A DNA stretch of 37,671 nt from a virus. The DNA is taken from positions 1-37,671 of the IMG/VR virus record IMGVR_UViG_3300045049_000256; one strand, written 5' to 3'. The position numbers were made by a program, and so were the translations under genes. The notes under the pieces are model-generated. The model did not search any database. It saw nothing but the letters and a program-made list of their open reading frames with translations, and had not been told where the DNA came from. This document shows positions 24,831-33,926 of this stretch, one piece after another. Each line of letters begins with the position of its first letter. Within the stretch, counting starts at the first letter, position 1.

Positions 24831-26662
24831 GGCGGGGGTGCAATCGGACCCAAGGCATCGTTGACGCGCTTGCCCAGGCGGTTGTCCTTGAATTTCCTGA
24901 CCCCGTAATTTGCCGCTGACAGCACGGGCACAGGCAGGAAGTGACCTGCGTAGTGAGACGCCGAGATTGCAGCGGTGTCGGCCATCGCCGCGAGAACGCT
25001 GGCAGTGTTGGAGTGATTGACCGCATCCTTCGGGGACGTTAGTACGTCCTTGGCGACCTCGTTCAGGGTGCGCAATTGGTCCGCCCCCTTCTTGCCGAAC
25101 ATGAAATCCAGCTTGCCGTCCTTGTCCAATTCGGTAATGAGCTTGTTCAGCTTGCTCGCCGAAGCAACTGCCTCGCCGCGTTCGTTGATGTTCAGGCTGG
25201 CCGCCGCAGCGTCCTTGATGTGTCGAATGGTCTGACCCTGAAGTTCGGCCCACGCCTGTTTGCCCTCGTCTCCTGCGGTTTGCAGAACTCGGCGAAGGTG
25301 GCGCACGTCGTCCGTGGAGCCCTTTAGGATTGAGTGGTCGAACACGTCCTCCAGCGCCACGGCCCGGTCGCCCTTGTTCATCGCCATGAGCTTGCGAACG
25401 GAGGCGCGGTCTTCGAACTGCCGGAAGTGGTTTTCGGCCATTCGGCGCGCTTGGCGGTACAGATCGCCGCCCTTGCCCTCGGTGGCTGCGTCGATCAATT
25501 CCTTGAGCTTAGGCGCGTAGTTCGCATCGGGGCCTGCCAAGTCGGCGGCCTTGTTGATCGTCTTGCGCAGTTCTTCCATCTGGGAGATGGTCAGAACGTC
25601 GTTCTTCCCCTTGGTCAGCCGCTTGATCTCGTCCTGAACCGTCTTCATCACCGGGGCGTTGCGCATGACGGAGCGGTTTTCCTCAAGGTATGAGGTGAGC
25701 GCCTTCACGCTGACCGGCTCTTGCATCTGGCCGGCATCCTTGGCGGCCTTGTAGGCGGCGCTAATCTTGCCGCTGACCTGTTTGTCCTTGGCTTCGAGTG
25801 CCTTGACGACCGACTCGCCGACCGAGCGCAGGCCGCGCGCTTGCGCGCCGGTCTGTTCATCGAAGGCATCGAGATTGCGGTAAATCCCCGCGTTCTGCTC
25901 GGCGTACCGCTCCCGAAGAGGGGCGCCTACCGTGGGGTTCTTTGCGGTCTCGCGCTCAAATTGGATCTGAGAGAAGTCCCGCGTCTTCTGCCCCTTCGTC
26001 AGACGTATGGGAACTGGAAGCGATGCAGCCTCGACCTCTCGGCGCAAGCCGTCTGCCGTCATCGCAGCGCCCATCCCGGCCATCGGTGCAGGTCGGGGAC
26101 GCAAACGGTCCACTGCGGAAGAGGCTGCGTCGGCAACTTTCCCTGCGCCTTGGAAAGCGGCAGGACGCGCCAGCGGCCCGATGCGGGGAACCTCGGGAAT
26201 CAGCGGGGGGATGTTGGCTTTCTCGATTAGGCTGCCCATCGAGTCAAGCATGTCCCTGCCCGCTTCGGTGCGAGGCTGGTAGGCGGCTTGCTGCAGCCTT
26301 TGGGCGAACGCCTCGGCCTGTTGAAGACCCTTTTGCGTTCCGTAGTTGCCGCCCGTCACGCCACGGATCACACCGCCGGCCTGGGCGAACGGAGTGGCGA
26401 CCATGTTGGACACCATCGAAGCGGCGGCATCCGCAGCCCCGACGGCGTTCTCCAGGAAGCCCCGTTTCGGCTCGGCCTTGGGAGCGCTGGTGGACTTGCC
26501 ATTAGCGGTCTGCCCATACGAGGGCGGAATCTGTGCGTAGGCCGGCTGCTGCGTCTTCAGCTGCTGCTGCAGGATGCTCCACGCTTGCTCCTGCGTGGCC
26601 CCTTCTGGGCCTTGTACCTGGTAGGTCTTGCCCTCGGGGGACTTGAACTCGAACGTGGGCAT
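24827..26662 (-). CDS. ejection-type internal virion protein (611 aa)
   Basis: Starts MPTFEFKSPEGKTYQVQGPE, an opening seen in large internal proteins of podoviruses. Residues of about 30-55 are Gln-rich, then comes an Ala/Gly-rich amphipathic region (AVGAADAAASMVSNMVATPF), and most of the remainder (about 200-580) is long charged helices. No peptidase or transglycosylase motif is visible. Such proteins leave the head with DNA and build the channel across the envelope. It is the third in a row of large Gln-rich proteins, coupled to its neighbours by overlaps. Confidence 0.7.
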   Translation of the reverse strand: MPTFEFKSPEGKTYQVQGPEGATQEQAWSILQQQLKTQQPAYAQIPPSYGQTANGKSTSAPKAEPKRGFLENAVGAADAAASMVSNMVATPFAQAGGVIRGVTGGNYGTQKGLQQAEAFAQRLQQAAYQPRTEAGRDMLDSMGSLIEKANIPPLIPEVPRIGPLARPAAFQGAGKVADAASSAVDRLRPRPAPMAGMGAAMTADGLRREVEAASLPVPIRLTKGQKTRDFSQIQFERETAKNPTVGAPLRERYAEQNAGIYRNLDAFDEQTGAQARGLRSVGESVVKALEAKDKQVSGKISAAYKAAKDAGQMQEPVSVKALTSYLEENRSVMRNAPVMKTVQDEIKRLTKGKNDVLTISQMEELRKTINKAADLAGPDANYAPKLKELIDAATEGKGGDLYRQARRMAENHFRQFEDRASVRKLMAMNKGDRAVALEDVFDHSILKGSTDDVRHLRRVLQTAGDEGKQAWAELQGQTIRHIKDAAAASLNINERGEAVASASKLNKLITELDKDGKLDFMFGKKGADQLRTLNEVAKDVLTSPKDAVNHSNTASVLAAMADTAAISASHYAGHFLPVPVLSAANYGVRKFKDNRLGKRVNDALGPIAPPP

Positions 26663-26663
26663 G

Positions 26664-28100
26664 TCAGGGCTTCACGGTGACGGACCAGCCGGAGGGGATC
26701 GCACCTGCAGGAGCAGGCGCCGCCTCCCGCTTCTTTCCGAATCCGGAATTGATGTCGGCCATGATCTCTTCGCGGGTCTTCTTGAGCGACTGCTTGGCAT
26801 TGCCGATGATCCGCTTCATGCCCTCGATCGCGCCCAGCATCATCGCGGGCGTGCGGGCGTTCATGTACGCCTCGTGCGCGTTCTGCACGTCCTGCACGTT
26901 CAGCGTGCCGGGATTGCCGGTGACGATGCCCTCGAACTCGCGGAACACAGTTTCGGCAGCTTGATCCAGTTGCGTGATGCGCGGGTCGCCCGCCTCACGC
27001 ATCGCCGCAAGTTGCACATTCGCGAGCGCAGGGAATCGCGACGGGTTCAGCTGCGACATTGCGCTTTCGAGCACCGGGATTTCCAAGTCGAGTTGGTTCT
27101 CGGCGCGTTGCAAGTTCTGGGCACGAACCTCGAAGTTCTTCTTAGCCGCCAACTTGCTCTTGACATCGGCCGACGCGGAAATGATCTCCTGCGTGCTCAT
27201 GCCGTTTTCCTTGGCGAGCCTGCCCACGTAAGCCATCACCCTTTCGTAGGTGCCGCCACGCTTGGGAGGAGTGGCTCCACGAATCAGGTAGTCCCACGCC
27301 GCGGCTTCGATCGGGTCGTTGGCCGGTGCGCCGTTCGCGCCGACCTTGCCGAAGCCTTGGCCTGCACCAGTCTTGCCGCTTAGCTTGTCCGCCCGAGCAC
27401 CGCTGGCGCGGCCACGTTCTTCGATCTCTTTGCGGCGCGCGTCAAGAAGGGACTCGTCGTCCTCCAGCTTGCGCCGCTTCACGTCCAATTCCCCGGCTCG
27501 AACCTGACCGAGAAGCCCGGCGTTCTGCGCCCGCAGGAACGCTGCCTCTTGCTTGGCTTCCTGGTTCAGGTAAGGCGTCAGCCGATCCAGCACTGCCATC
27601 GCCAGGCGAGGGTCGGTGATGCCCATGCGCTTGATCTGCTGCGCCGCCTGCTCAAGGGACATGCCCTGCTGCATTTGAGGTGGCGGGGGAACCTGCGGCA
27701 TCTGCATTGCAGGTTGTTGCGCACCCTGAAGACTGCGGTATGGGGGAATCTGGGGCTGCTGCGGCGCCTGCGACACTTGCGGCATCTGAGGCGGCCGGGA
27801 GAACTGCGGGATTCCCGGCGCCAACTCCGGTTGCATCGGCACGGACGGCTGACCAGGCTGGGGCGTCTGCACCTGTGGCGGCGGTTGCACCATGGGCGGC
27901 TGGTTCCCACGGGCCATGATCTGAAAGACCGCGTCGTTGATCTTGGCGTTGTTGGCCTGGTTCCACTTCGCCTGATCGAGCTCCATCTGGCCGGCAGCAA
28001 TACGCTGTTCGTCCAGAGCTTTCTGGCGCAGGAATTGGTCGTAGTCTCGCTGACCCTGCATCGCGCCAGCGAACATCGGCAGGAGCATCGAAGCCATCAA
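26664..28100 (-). CDS. ejection-type internal virion protein, Pro/Gln-rich (478 aa)
   Basis: A short hydrophobic start (MMASMLLPMFAGAMQGQRDY) is followed by a Pro/Gln-rich low-complexity stretch (about 67-155: repeated PQVPPPPQMQ-like segments) and then a mostly helical, charged C-terminal half (about 190-450). The layout matches internal or ejection proteins of podoviruses rather than any enzyme. Its ATG overlaps the stop of the upstream gene (ATGA), so the three large proteins are probably made in fixed ratio. Identification rests on position and composition. Confidence 0.65.
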   Translation of the reverse strand: MMASMLLPMFAGAMQGQRDYDQFLRQKALDEQRIAAGQMELDQAKWNQANNAKINDAVFQIMARGNQPPMVQPPPQVQTPQPGQPSVPMQPELAPGIPQFSRPPQMPQVSQAPQQPQIPPYRSLQGAQQPAMQMPQVPPPPQMQQGMSLEQAAQQIKRMGITDPRLAMAVLDRLTPYLNQEAKQEAAFLRAQNAGLLGQVRAGELDVKRRKLEDDESLLDARRKEIEERGRASGARADKLSGKTGAGQGFGKVGANGAPANDPIEAAAWDYLIRGATPPKRGGTYERVMAYVGRLAKENGMSTQEIISASADVKSKLAAKKNFEVRAQNLQRAENQLDLEIPVLESAMSQLNPSRFPALANVQLAAMREAGDPRITQLDQAAETVFREFEGIVTGNPGTLNVQDVQNAHEAYMNARTPAMMLGAIEGMKRIIGNAKQSLKKTREEIMADINSGFGKKREAAPAPAGAIPSGWSVTVKP

Positions 28101-29077
28101 ATGCCCCAGTTCTGACCCGTGCCGTAGTACGTGTCACCGCCATCAAAGGGCGTGCTGTAGTTGCCGGGGTTGTAGGACTGGCCGCCTTGAAGCCAGTTCC
28201 AACCGCTGTTGATCGCCTGCGAAACCGGCCCGCCAAACTGCTGCGCGAACTGGTTGGCTTGCTGCGCAGATGCCATGTTGTTGTTGAAGGCCTGGTTCGC
28301 CGCCTGGTTCGCGCCGTTGATGTACCCCAGCGAGTTGGATTGCAGCTGCTGCAGCGCCTGCATGTAAGGCTGCTGACTCGCCCAGTACTGATTGATGGCT
28401 TGGTTTTGGTTCCCGAACACAGTGTTCGATGCGTCGTAGGGAACTTGACCGGACGCGAGTCGCATCTGCGCGGCCGTGTTGCCCAAAGCGCTGCCGCCAC
28501 GGTACGCACCCTCCATGCCTTGTAGGCCCATTTGGGCGCGCTGCAGTTGCTGGTTTTGCCAGTCGTTTTGAAACTGCCCGAGCACGTTCCCCTCCACCGC
28601 AGCTCCATAGGGCGTCATCGAAATTCCGCGCGCGTATTCGCCGGCTCGGGTGTTGTCCACCAATTGGTCACGAGCCATGTTGTATTGCGACTGTCGCGGG
28701 TCCATCCCGAGCTGATACATCTGAGTTCCAGCGTCGTACAGGCGCCCTGCGGCCCCCTTCGCAAGAGCTACCTGTTGGTCATACAGGTGCCCCGCGGCAT
28801 TCGCATTTTGTTGAAATCCACCAGCGTAGGGATTGTTCATCTGCTGCTGAAACAGCGGCCAGATGTATTTGTCCATTGCGTTCTGGTTTGCACCAGCACG
28901 AGACGCATAGGCGTTGTAGTTGTCTTGGAAGCTCTGGTCGTACTGCGGCCGAGCCGTTGGGACGTAGGCATTCGGATTGCCGCCAGTGGGCGCGGACGAA
29001 CCACCCCCAAACATGCTTCCCACGGCATCACCGATGACGGCAGAGCCGATGCTCCCAAGAATCATCCCGAACGGCAT
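28097..29077 (-). CDS. ejection-type internal virion protein, Asn/Gln/Ala-rich (326 aa)
   Basis: The N-terminus MPFGMILGSIGSAVIGDAVG is Gly/Ile-rich and could insert in a membrane; the rest is very rich in Gln, Asn, Ala, Gly and Tyr (for example NYNAYASRAGANQNAMDKYI) with few charged residues, and ends in a Tyr/Gly-rich tail (YNPGNYSTPFDGG). The composition fits small ejection proteins such as P22 gp7-type. Its ATG lies two bases after the cupin stop. No catalytic residues are visible. Confidence 0.65.
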   Translation of the reverse strand: MPFGMILGSIGSAVIGDAVGSMFGGGSSAPTGGNPNAYVPTARPQYDQSFQDNYNAYASRAGANQNAMDKYIWPLFQQQMNNPYAGGFQQNANAAGHLYDQQVALAKGAAGRLYDAGTQMYQLGMDPRQSQYNMARDQLVDNTRAGEYARGISMTPYGAAVEGNVLGQFQNDWQNQQLQRAQMGLQGMEGAYRGGSALGNTAAQMRLASGQVPYDASNTVFGNQNQAINQYWASQQPYMQALQQLQSNSLGYINGANQAANQAFNNNMASAQQANQFAQQFGGPVSQAINSGWNWLQGGQSYNPGNYSTPFDGGDTYYGTGQNWGI

Positions 29078-29079
29078 GG

Positions 29080-29439
29080 CTAGTCCTTGATCTCGTGTTT
29101 TTCAGACACCAGCACGTCGTCAAGTTCGCCCTTGCGCCCGTGCAGGTTGTGGATGCAATAGACCACGGTCCTGTCCGACAGCGCCTGCATCATGTGTTTC
29201 TTGTGGGCCTTGATCGTCAGGCCGGTCGGAGCCCAGAACGCTCCAAGGAACTCGTCTTCGCACCACACCGCCACGCCTCCTGCGGCAACCATCGACGTGT
29301 GGTCGTAGTCGTGAGCGTGCTGGGGAACGACATACCCCGCCCGCTCTAGGAACATCTGCTTGATGGCAACGTCGTCCGAGCCGTGGAACTCCCACTTGTC
29401 CGGCTGCGCTACCTCATAGAACTCTGTGGGCTTATGCAT
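29080..29439 (-). CDS. cupin-like protein of the tail region (119 aa)
   Basis: The segment GYVVPQHAHDYDHTSMVAAG is a cupin motif 1 with H41, H43 and H47; the second motif may be IKAHKKHMMQAL (H79, H82). A metal-binding small beta barrel is therefore likely. The usual glutamate of motif 1 is replaced by His. The gene overlaps the end of the tail-hub gene by eight bases and precedes the ejection proteins. Phage tail regions sometimes hold such small cupin-like proteins, whose role may be a tail fitting or enzyme; the sequence does not decide this. Confidence 0.75.
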   Translation of the reverse strand: MHKPTEFYEVAQPDKWEFHGSDDVAIKQMFLERAGYVVPQHAHDYDHTSMVAAGGVAVWCEDEFLGAFWAPTGLTIKAHKKHMMQALSDRTVVYCIHNLHGRKGELDDVLVSEKHEIKD

Positions 29440-31042
29440 TCGTGTACCCCAACGTTTGGAATCGGTGCTTGGTCTCGCGCATCGAGAATCCCGACGAGGC
29501 CGTCCCGCTCACGGTGACTTGCAGTTTCTTGAACACCAGCGGCTGCGTCCAAGGGATCGTCGTGACCTGGCTGGTGATCGTCGCGGTGGCATACGTGGAC
29601 ACCCCGTAGATTGCCGTTCCGTACACCGCAGCAACCGGTGAATACGTGAACTGCAATTGATTGAGCAGGTTGCCGTTTCCGTCCTGAGCAATCACGCTGT
29701 ACGAGGAACCCGCGCTGCTCTTGCCAAGTTCAATCGTGGATTCGATCACCGCCGTTTCGCTCATCTCGGACGGATGGATCAGAACATCCGAAGCCACGCT
29801 GCTGGAGTAGTTCGCGCCGTTGTCTTGGTAACCCGTCGTCGCGGACGCAGTGACCTCGGACGAAAACAGGCCAACACTTGTTGGGCTTGCGAGGTAAAAC
29901 ACGTTCGCAACCGGCACCGCCACCGAGTAGCTGAAAGAGTGAGGCCCCGTCCACCGGCTGAAGATAGTGTCAAACCAGTAGTCGGCACCGATGATCTGCT
30001 TGCCCGCGACGATGGTGTCCAGGCACACCCGATAGATGCCGTTGTTGTAGGCGCCACAAGCACGAGAGATGGTCGTGGCGTTGGCGAACGGCACCACGAT
30101 GTCCGGTGTCTTTCCATCCTCAGCCTGCACATACTCCAACTGACCCCGCAGGTCGATCAGGCGAGGGCCATCGGAGGCGATGAAGTAAATCCCCTGGGGA
30201 GTGGATGCTGCGGTTCGCGGAGCGGAACATCCGATGTTCGCCGAGATGATGTTGAGGGAAAGGGCCGTGGAGCCCGTCCCTGTGATGTCTCCCGAGATCT
30301 GGTAGATCGAGTTGGCCTTGAACACCGCCAGCGAAGACAAGATGCCGGCCGACGAGGTGGAAAACGCAAGGCCCGAAGCTCCAATGATCGGCGACGTATC
30401 CCCAAGGGTCAGCGCACCAGCGAAGTTCGTGTTGTTGATGTTCGTCGCGTTCAGCGAGTCCGAGAAGTACGCGACGTTTCCACAGAAGAAGTACGCCCGG
30501 TTGAAGAACTGCTGAACCCACACCGGAGGACTTGGTAGCGCATTGGTTGCTGTGTTGCCAGCGCTCCACACGGGAGCTGATGGGTTCGAGATGTCAATCC
30601 AGCCGAAGAAGTTGGAGCCGGAGAACCCGGGATGGGTAAACACCACCTTTGTGCCGACCACATCGCACGAAGGTGGTGTCCACGCGCCCGAGGTCGCCTG
30701 CGTGGTCGGGGTGTTCGCTCCCGTCGCCCCGGCGATCGTGACGAACGCCCCCACGGACGTGTCCCAGCAGAAGGGGTAGTCTGTTCCCCCGGCTACTGCG
30801 ACGAGGCCGTAAATCCTCGTCCCAACTGAAATTGCTGCACTCACCGCGCCCGGGCTGGTGAACCCCGAGAACGTGGTCCGGTTGATCACACCTGGTCGCG
30901 ACACCACCGCTCCACGGTTTTGACGATCGAACACCACGTTCGACAGAGACTGACACGCTCCCGGGAACGCGGACAACTGCTCCAGCGAGTCAGCCAGCCC
31001 CAGCGGAAAGAAGCTGACCGGTTGAGCGTTACGCAGCGGCAT
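29432..31042 (-). CDS. tail hub / DNA-stabilisation-type protein (536 aa)
   Basis: A beta-rich 536-residue protein with regular blades rich in Ser, Thr, Gly, Phe and Trp (FGWIDISNPSAPVWSAGNTA, YWFDTIFSRWTGPHSFSYSV), the pattern of a beta-propeller. By position and style it fits the P22 gp10-type packaged-DNA stabilisation protein or the podoviral tail nozzle, which closes the portal after packaging. It begins MPLRNAQPVSFFPLGLADSL and overlaps the previous stop by one base (TGATG). Specific family membership would need an alignment. Confidence 0.75.
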   Translation of the reverse strand: MPLRNAQPVSFFPLGLADSLEQLSAFPGACQSLSNVVFDRQNRGAVVSRPGVINRTTFSGFTSPGAVSAAISVGTRIYGLVAVAGGTDYPFCWDTSVGAFVTIAGATGANTPTTQATSGAWTPPSCDVVGTKVVFTHPGFSGSNFFGWIDISNPSAPVWSAGNTATNALPSPPVWVQQFFNRAYFFCGNVAYFSDSLNATNINNTNFAGALTLGDTSPIIGASGLAFSTSSAGILSSLAVFKANSIYQISGDITGTGSTALSLNIISANIGCSAPRTAASTPQGIYFIASDGPRLIDLRGQLEYVQAEDGKTPDIVVPFANATTISRACGAYNNGIYRVCLDTIVAGKQIIGADYWFDTIFSRWTGPHSFSYSVAVPVANVFYLASPTSVGLFSSEVTASATTGYQDNGANYSSSVASDVLIHPSEMSETAVIESTIELGKSSAGSSYSVIAQDGNGNLLNQLQFTYSPVAAVYGTAIYGVSTYATATITSQVTTIPWTQPLVFKKLQVTVSGTASSGFSMRETKHRFQTLGYTNA

Positions 31043-31716
31043 CAGTCACCTTGCAGCTTGGTGGGCTTGACTGATCGCGCGGCGCGGAATCGAGCCGGAT
31101 CAAGCTTGACGGTCAGTGCTCGGTCTTCCTTGTCGTTTGCCATCCGAAGCATGCGACGGAAGTCTTCGTCGTTCTTCTGAGAGAACTGAGGCTGCCGGGC
31201 GTCGTCTGCAATCTTCATCAGGTCTTCGGCGACCATGTCCACCAGAAGGGCCTGATCCTGGAACCAAGGGATCACCGAGGACGTTTCGGGAGTGGTGATC
31301 TCCACGTTGGTGTCCATGTACCGCACCGTCAGCGTCAACGCGATTGACGGGGTGGGGTACAGGTAAAGGAGCGGTGGAGACTGCGCGATGTCGGTCGCGT
31401 AGATGTACGGCCAGTCCTGAAAGCCCGGGGCGTTGTACAGCGCGTCATAGTCCTGCAGGGACCGCGGCGTGAGCGTGTACTTGACGCCCTGGATGGAATA
31501 GAAAACCTCCCGCGCCCGCAGATAGTTGGCCGGGAGGTTGTAGCTTGGCGTGCCTGTCAGGACGTTGATCGTCGTCGTGCGACGGATGATGTCCAGGTCC
31601 TGATCCAGCGCGATCTTCACAAGCCGGGCGTTCAAGAACTGCCCCGCCTGCGAAGTAAAGCCGGGCGTCTTCGCGATCTGGCACGCCAGCGCGACGATCT
31701 GCGAAGACATCATCAT
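31042..31716 (-). CDS. head-tail adaptor-type protein (224 aa)
   Basis: Helical protein with the phrase TTTINVLTGTPSYNLPANYL and later YPTPSIALTLTVRYMDTNVE, which resembles the 'P-x-Y-x-L-P-x-D-F-L-R' pattern of phage adaptor or tail-tube proteins that sit beneath the portal (gp4/gp11 type). Three ATG codons in a row start the frame, so the exact start is uncertain by one or two residues. It follows the coiled-coil gene after one base and precedes the tail hub, the usual place of an adaptor. The C-terminal 40 residues are charged. Confidence 0.75.
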   Translation of the reverse strand: MMMSSQIVALACQIAKTPGFTSQAGQFLNARLVKIALDQDLDIIRRTTTINVLTGTPSYNLPANYLRAREVFYSIQGVKYTLTPRSLQDYDALYNAPGFQDWPYIYATDIAQSPPLLYLYPTPSIALTLTVRYMDTNVEITTPETSSVIPWFQDQALLVDMVAEDLMKIADDARQPQFSQKNDEDFRRMLRMANDKEDRALTVKLDPARFRAARSVKPTKLQGD

Positions 31717-31717
31717 C

Positions 31718-32104
31718 TCAAGCCGCCTTCTTCAGTTCTTCCTGAAGCTCGGCAAGGTGCTCCTCGCCCTTGGGGATCACCTCTTCGAGCTTGGCGATCA
31801 CTTCTTGCAAGCCCTTGACGTTGTGCTGCTCAGCACCGACCAGACGAGGTTTGGCTTGCAGTTGCGCGAGCTTGGCCTTCTCTTCGGTCAGACGCTCCTT
31901 CTGCTGCTCCAGCGCGTCCTGAACGGCAGGAATCTTCATGCGCTTGAGCGACTGGATCGCCAGCGCCTCAAGGCACCGATCCAGTTCGGTGGACATTTCC
32001 TGCGACGTGGCGCCCTTGGCGAAGTTGCCCGAGATGTTGATGCTCAGGTCTTGCTTGAGTTGCTGCGTGACCTGGAACAGGTAGCCGACTTCTTTCTTGT
32101 CCAT
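31718..32104 (-). CDS. coiled-coil protein of the head-tail region (128 aa)
   Basis: The ATG at 32104 (MDKKEVGYLFQVTQQLKQDL) is chosen because GGGAG lies five bases upstream; a GTG at 32119 would overlap the previous stop codon but has no ribosome site. The second half is a long heptad-rich coiled coil (about 65-125, EEKAKLAQLQAKP ... EELKKAA). No enzyme motif. By place, between capsid and adaptor, it could be a head-completion or assembly protein. Confidence 0.65.
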   Translation of the reverse strand: MDKKEVGYLFQVTQQLKQDLSINISGNFAKGATSQEMSTELDRCLEALAIQSLKRMKIPAVQDALEQQKERLTEEKAKLAQLQAKPRLVGAEQHNVKGLQEVIAKLEEVIPKGEEHLAELQEELKKAA

Positions 32105-32115
32105 GTCTGCTCCCA

Positions 32116-32391
32116 TCACGCGAAGGTGCGGCCGCTGCGGCGCTTGCTGTAGTCGGTCGCGTCCTTCAGGGAGGCTTCATGCGACCAGCCGCGGTTCATG
32201 ATTTCTTTCAGAGCCCAGGCGGTGTTTCGCTCCACCGAATAGGTCTGCCCGTGCGCGTACTGTCGGCCGGCGTAGTTGATGTGCTGCATGCTCGGGGGCA
32301 GGTCCATGCGGAGCGACTCCAGCACGGGAGCGTCCAAGACTTCGGTGACTTCGGCCTTCTCGACCTTGTCTTTCAGTGAGAGCGTCGACAC
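32116..32391 (-). CDS. small protein downstream of the capsid gene (91 aa)
   Basis: An unrecognised 91-residue protein with a central patch of conserved-looking aromatics (HINYAGRQYAHGQTYSVERN) and a basic end (SKRRSGRTFA). It starts at a GTG with AAGGAG five bases upstream, just after a terminator that separates it from the capsid gene. Its stop overlaps the next frame. Similar small genes follow capsid genes in many phages and may encode cement or assembly proteins, but nothing more specific is supported. Confidence 0.7.
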   Translation of the reverse strand: MSTLSLKDKVEKAEVTEVLDAPVLESLRMDLPPSMQHINYAGRQYAHGQTYSVERNTAWALKEIMNRGWSHEASLKDATDYSKRRSGRTFA

Positions 32392-32410
32392 GTTTTCTCC
32401 TTCGTCAATG

Positions 32411-32442
32411 AAAAAGGGGCGGCCCCGTCAGAGACCGCCCCT
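32411..32442 (-). terminator. terminator after the capsid gene
   Basis: On the minus strand AGGGGCGG and CCGCCCCT form an 8-bp stem with a 12-base loop, followed by TTTT and CATTG. It begins 19 bases after the capsid stop codon. Confidence 0.82.
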
Positions 32443-32460
32443 CGTTTGGCCTACCAAGGA

Positions 32461-33882
32461 TTAGTAGGTGGCACCCGTGGTGATGACGTTGCTGTAGTTG
32501 CTGCCGGATTCGCAGCGAACGAAGAACGCCTGGTTGAGGATGATGGTTCCGTAGAACACCTTCCACGACACCACCCGCAGTTGGTTGTGCGGGTCAGACT
32601 TGTCGGCCGAGTTCAGGTACTCGAACCGCGCGTTGTCCAGCACCACCTGACCATAAGCACCCTTGCCCATGAAGAACGTCGGGTAGACGGTCACGCCCGC
32701 AGCCGGAGCCGAGGGGGCGATCAGTGCAGGGGTGGCAGACGATTGCAGCGAGGCAACCGTGGGGCCGGGGCCGGTGATGACCACCGTCTGGCCGCCCGTG
32801 AGCTGGGTGGCATACCCGGCGTAACCGCCCGAGGTCGGGCCCGAGGTGGACAGGCCGATGTTGTTGGGGGTCGTGCCACCAGCGGCAGACACGTACACGT
32901 TGAACGTGTAGGCGTAGGGGCTGGTCTGCGTGGCCGTGGGCAGCGTGACCGAGATTGCCTGGTTGGTCGTCAGCGTGATGTTGCCCGACATCTGGTGGAT
33001 GACGCGCTCGTAGCCGAACACCGGATCGGTCTCCGTGACCATGATCTGGTACGTGCCCGAGGCGAACGAACCGCCGGAGGTGGCCGAGCCGTTGACTGCC
33101 GTGGCGCCCACGTAATACGGCACCATGTTCGACTCGCAAAACCGGGTGCCGGCGAACATGCCGATCTCCCAGTTGTACAGGCGGTTGATGTCGCTGTAGC
33201 TCCAGGCCGTGGCGATGGTGGTGTTGGAGCGCAGGTCTTGAGCCACCAGCGGGTGCAGGATCGACACGTAGTGCGGAGCCTGCTGGGGAGAGGCGCCGCG
33301 GTCGCCATTGGCCACGCGGATGGTATCCACGTCCAGCTTCTCGTCCTCGACCTCGTTGCCCATGAAGCGGGGAGCGCCCACGGTGAACAGAGAGCCCACG
33401 GCCTTGTTGATCTCGGTCACGCCCACCACATCGGTGGCCACCAGCGAAGCCCGGTTGGACTTCGAGTTGGCGAAGTAGATGTTCGAGCCCGCCATCAGGG
33501 CGTTGAAGGTGTTGCGCTCCAGCGTCTCGGCCATTTGCATGGCGGTGAGCTGGATGGCCTTCTGGAACAGCGGGTGCGCGATGGTGAGTTCGGCCACGTC
33601 GGTGATGAACACCGAGTCGCCCCACTGCTGGGCCGTCGCGGAGACCTGCGAGATCGGCATGCTCTCGCCCACGCTGGGCACGCCTTCGGCCAAGGGTGCG
33701 CCCGGCAGGTTCAGCCGGGAATACCGCGTGGCGGTGTAGGTGGTGCCCATGTTCTTGGGCAGCGTGAGCTGGTCGCCGAACTGGTAAGCCACCAGTTGTC
33801 GTTTGGCCAGGGGAAGAGTCTTCTCCTGGATGTAGTTTGCAATGTCGGCGGAAAAGCCCGACGACTTGTTTTGCGTTGCCAT
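32461..33882 (-). CDS. major capsid protein, N4-gp56 type, with inserted domain
   Basis: The opening (QEKTLPLAKRQLVAYQFGDQ) and later segments (GDSVFITDVAELTIAHPLFQ, YVSILHPLVAQDLRSN, YPTFFMGKGAYGQVVLDNAR) follow the N4-gp56 family of HK97-fold capsid proteins. Residues of about 258-397 are a Ser/Thr/Gly-rich beta domain absent from the minimal family fold, probably an Ig-like surface decoration. AAGGA precedes the ATG. The scaffold gene lies upstream and terminators flank the capsid gene on both sides, so its mRNA may be trimmed to one gene in part, allowing high yield. Confidence 0.9.
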   Translation of the reverse strand: MATQNKSSGFSADIANYIQEKTLPLAKRQLVAYQFGDQLTLPKNMGTTYTATRYSRLNLPGAPLAEGVPSVGESMPISQVSATAQQWGDSVFITDVAELTIAHPLFQKAIQLTAMQMAETLERNTFNALMAGSNIYFANSKSNRASLVATDVVGVTEINKAVGSLFTVGAPRFMGNEVEDEKLDVDTIRVANGDRGASPQQAPHYVSILHPLVAQDLRSNTTIATAWSYSDINRLYNWEIGMFAGTRFCESNMVPYYVGATAVNGSATSGGSFASGTYQIMVTETDPVFGYERVIHQMSGNITLTTNQAISVTLPTATQTSPYAYTFNVYVSAAGGTTPNNIGLSTSGPTSGGYAGYATQLTGGQTVVITGPGPTVASLQSSATPALIAPSAPAAGVTVYPTFFMGKGAYGQVVLDNARFEYLNSADKSDPHNQLRVVSWKVFYGTIILNQAFFVRCESGSNYSNVITTGATY

Positions 33883-33899
33883 ATCGATTCCTTCTCAGA

Positions 33900-33926
33900 A
33901 ACGAAAACGGCCCGCTTGGGGCCGTT
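33900..33926 (-). terminator. terminator between scaffold and capsid
   Basis: On the minus strand AACGGCCC and GGGCCGTT pair (8 bp, short loop) and are followed by TTCGTTTC. The first base pairs overlap the scaffold stop codon; the capsid ribosome site follows within 15 bases. Confidence 0.75.
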
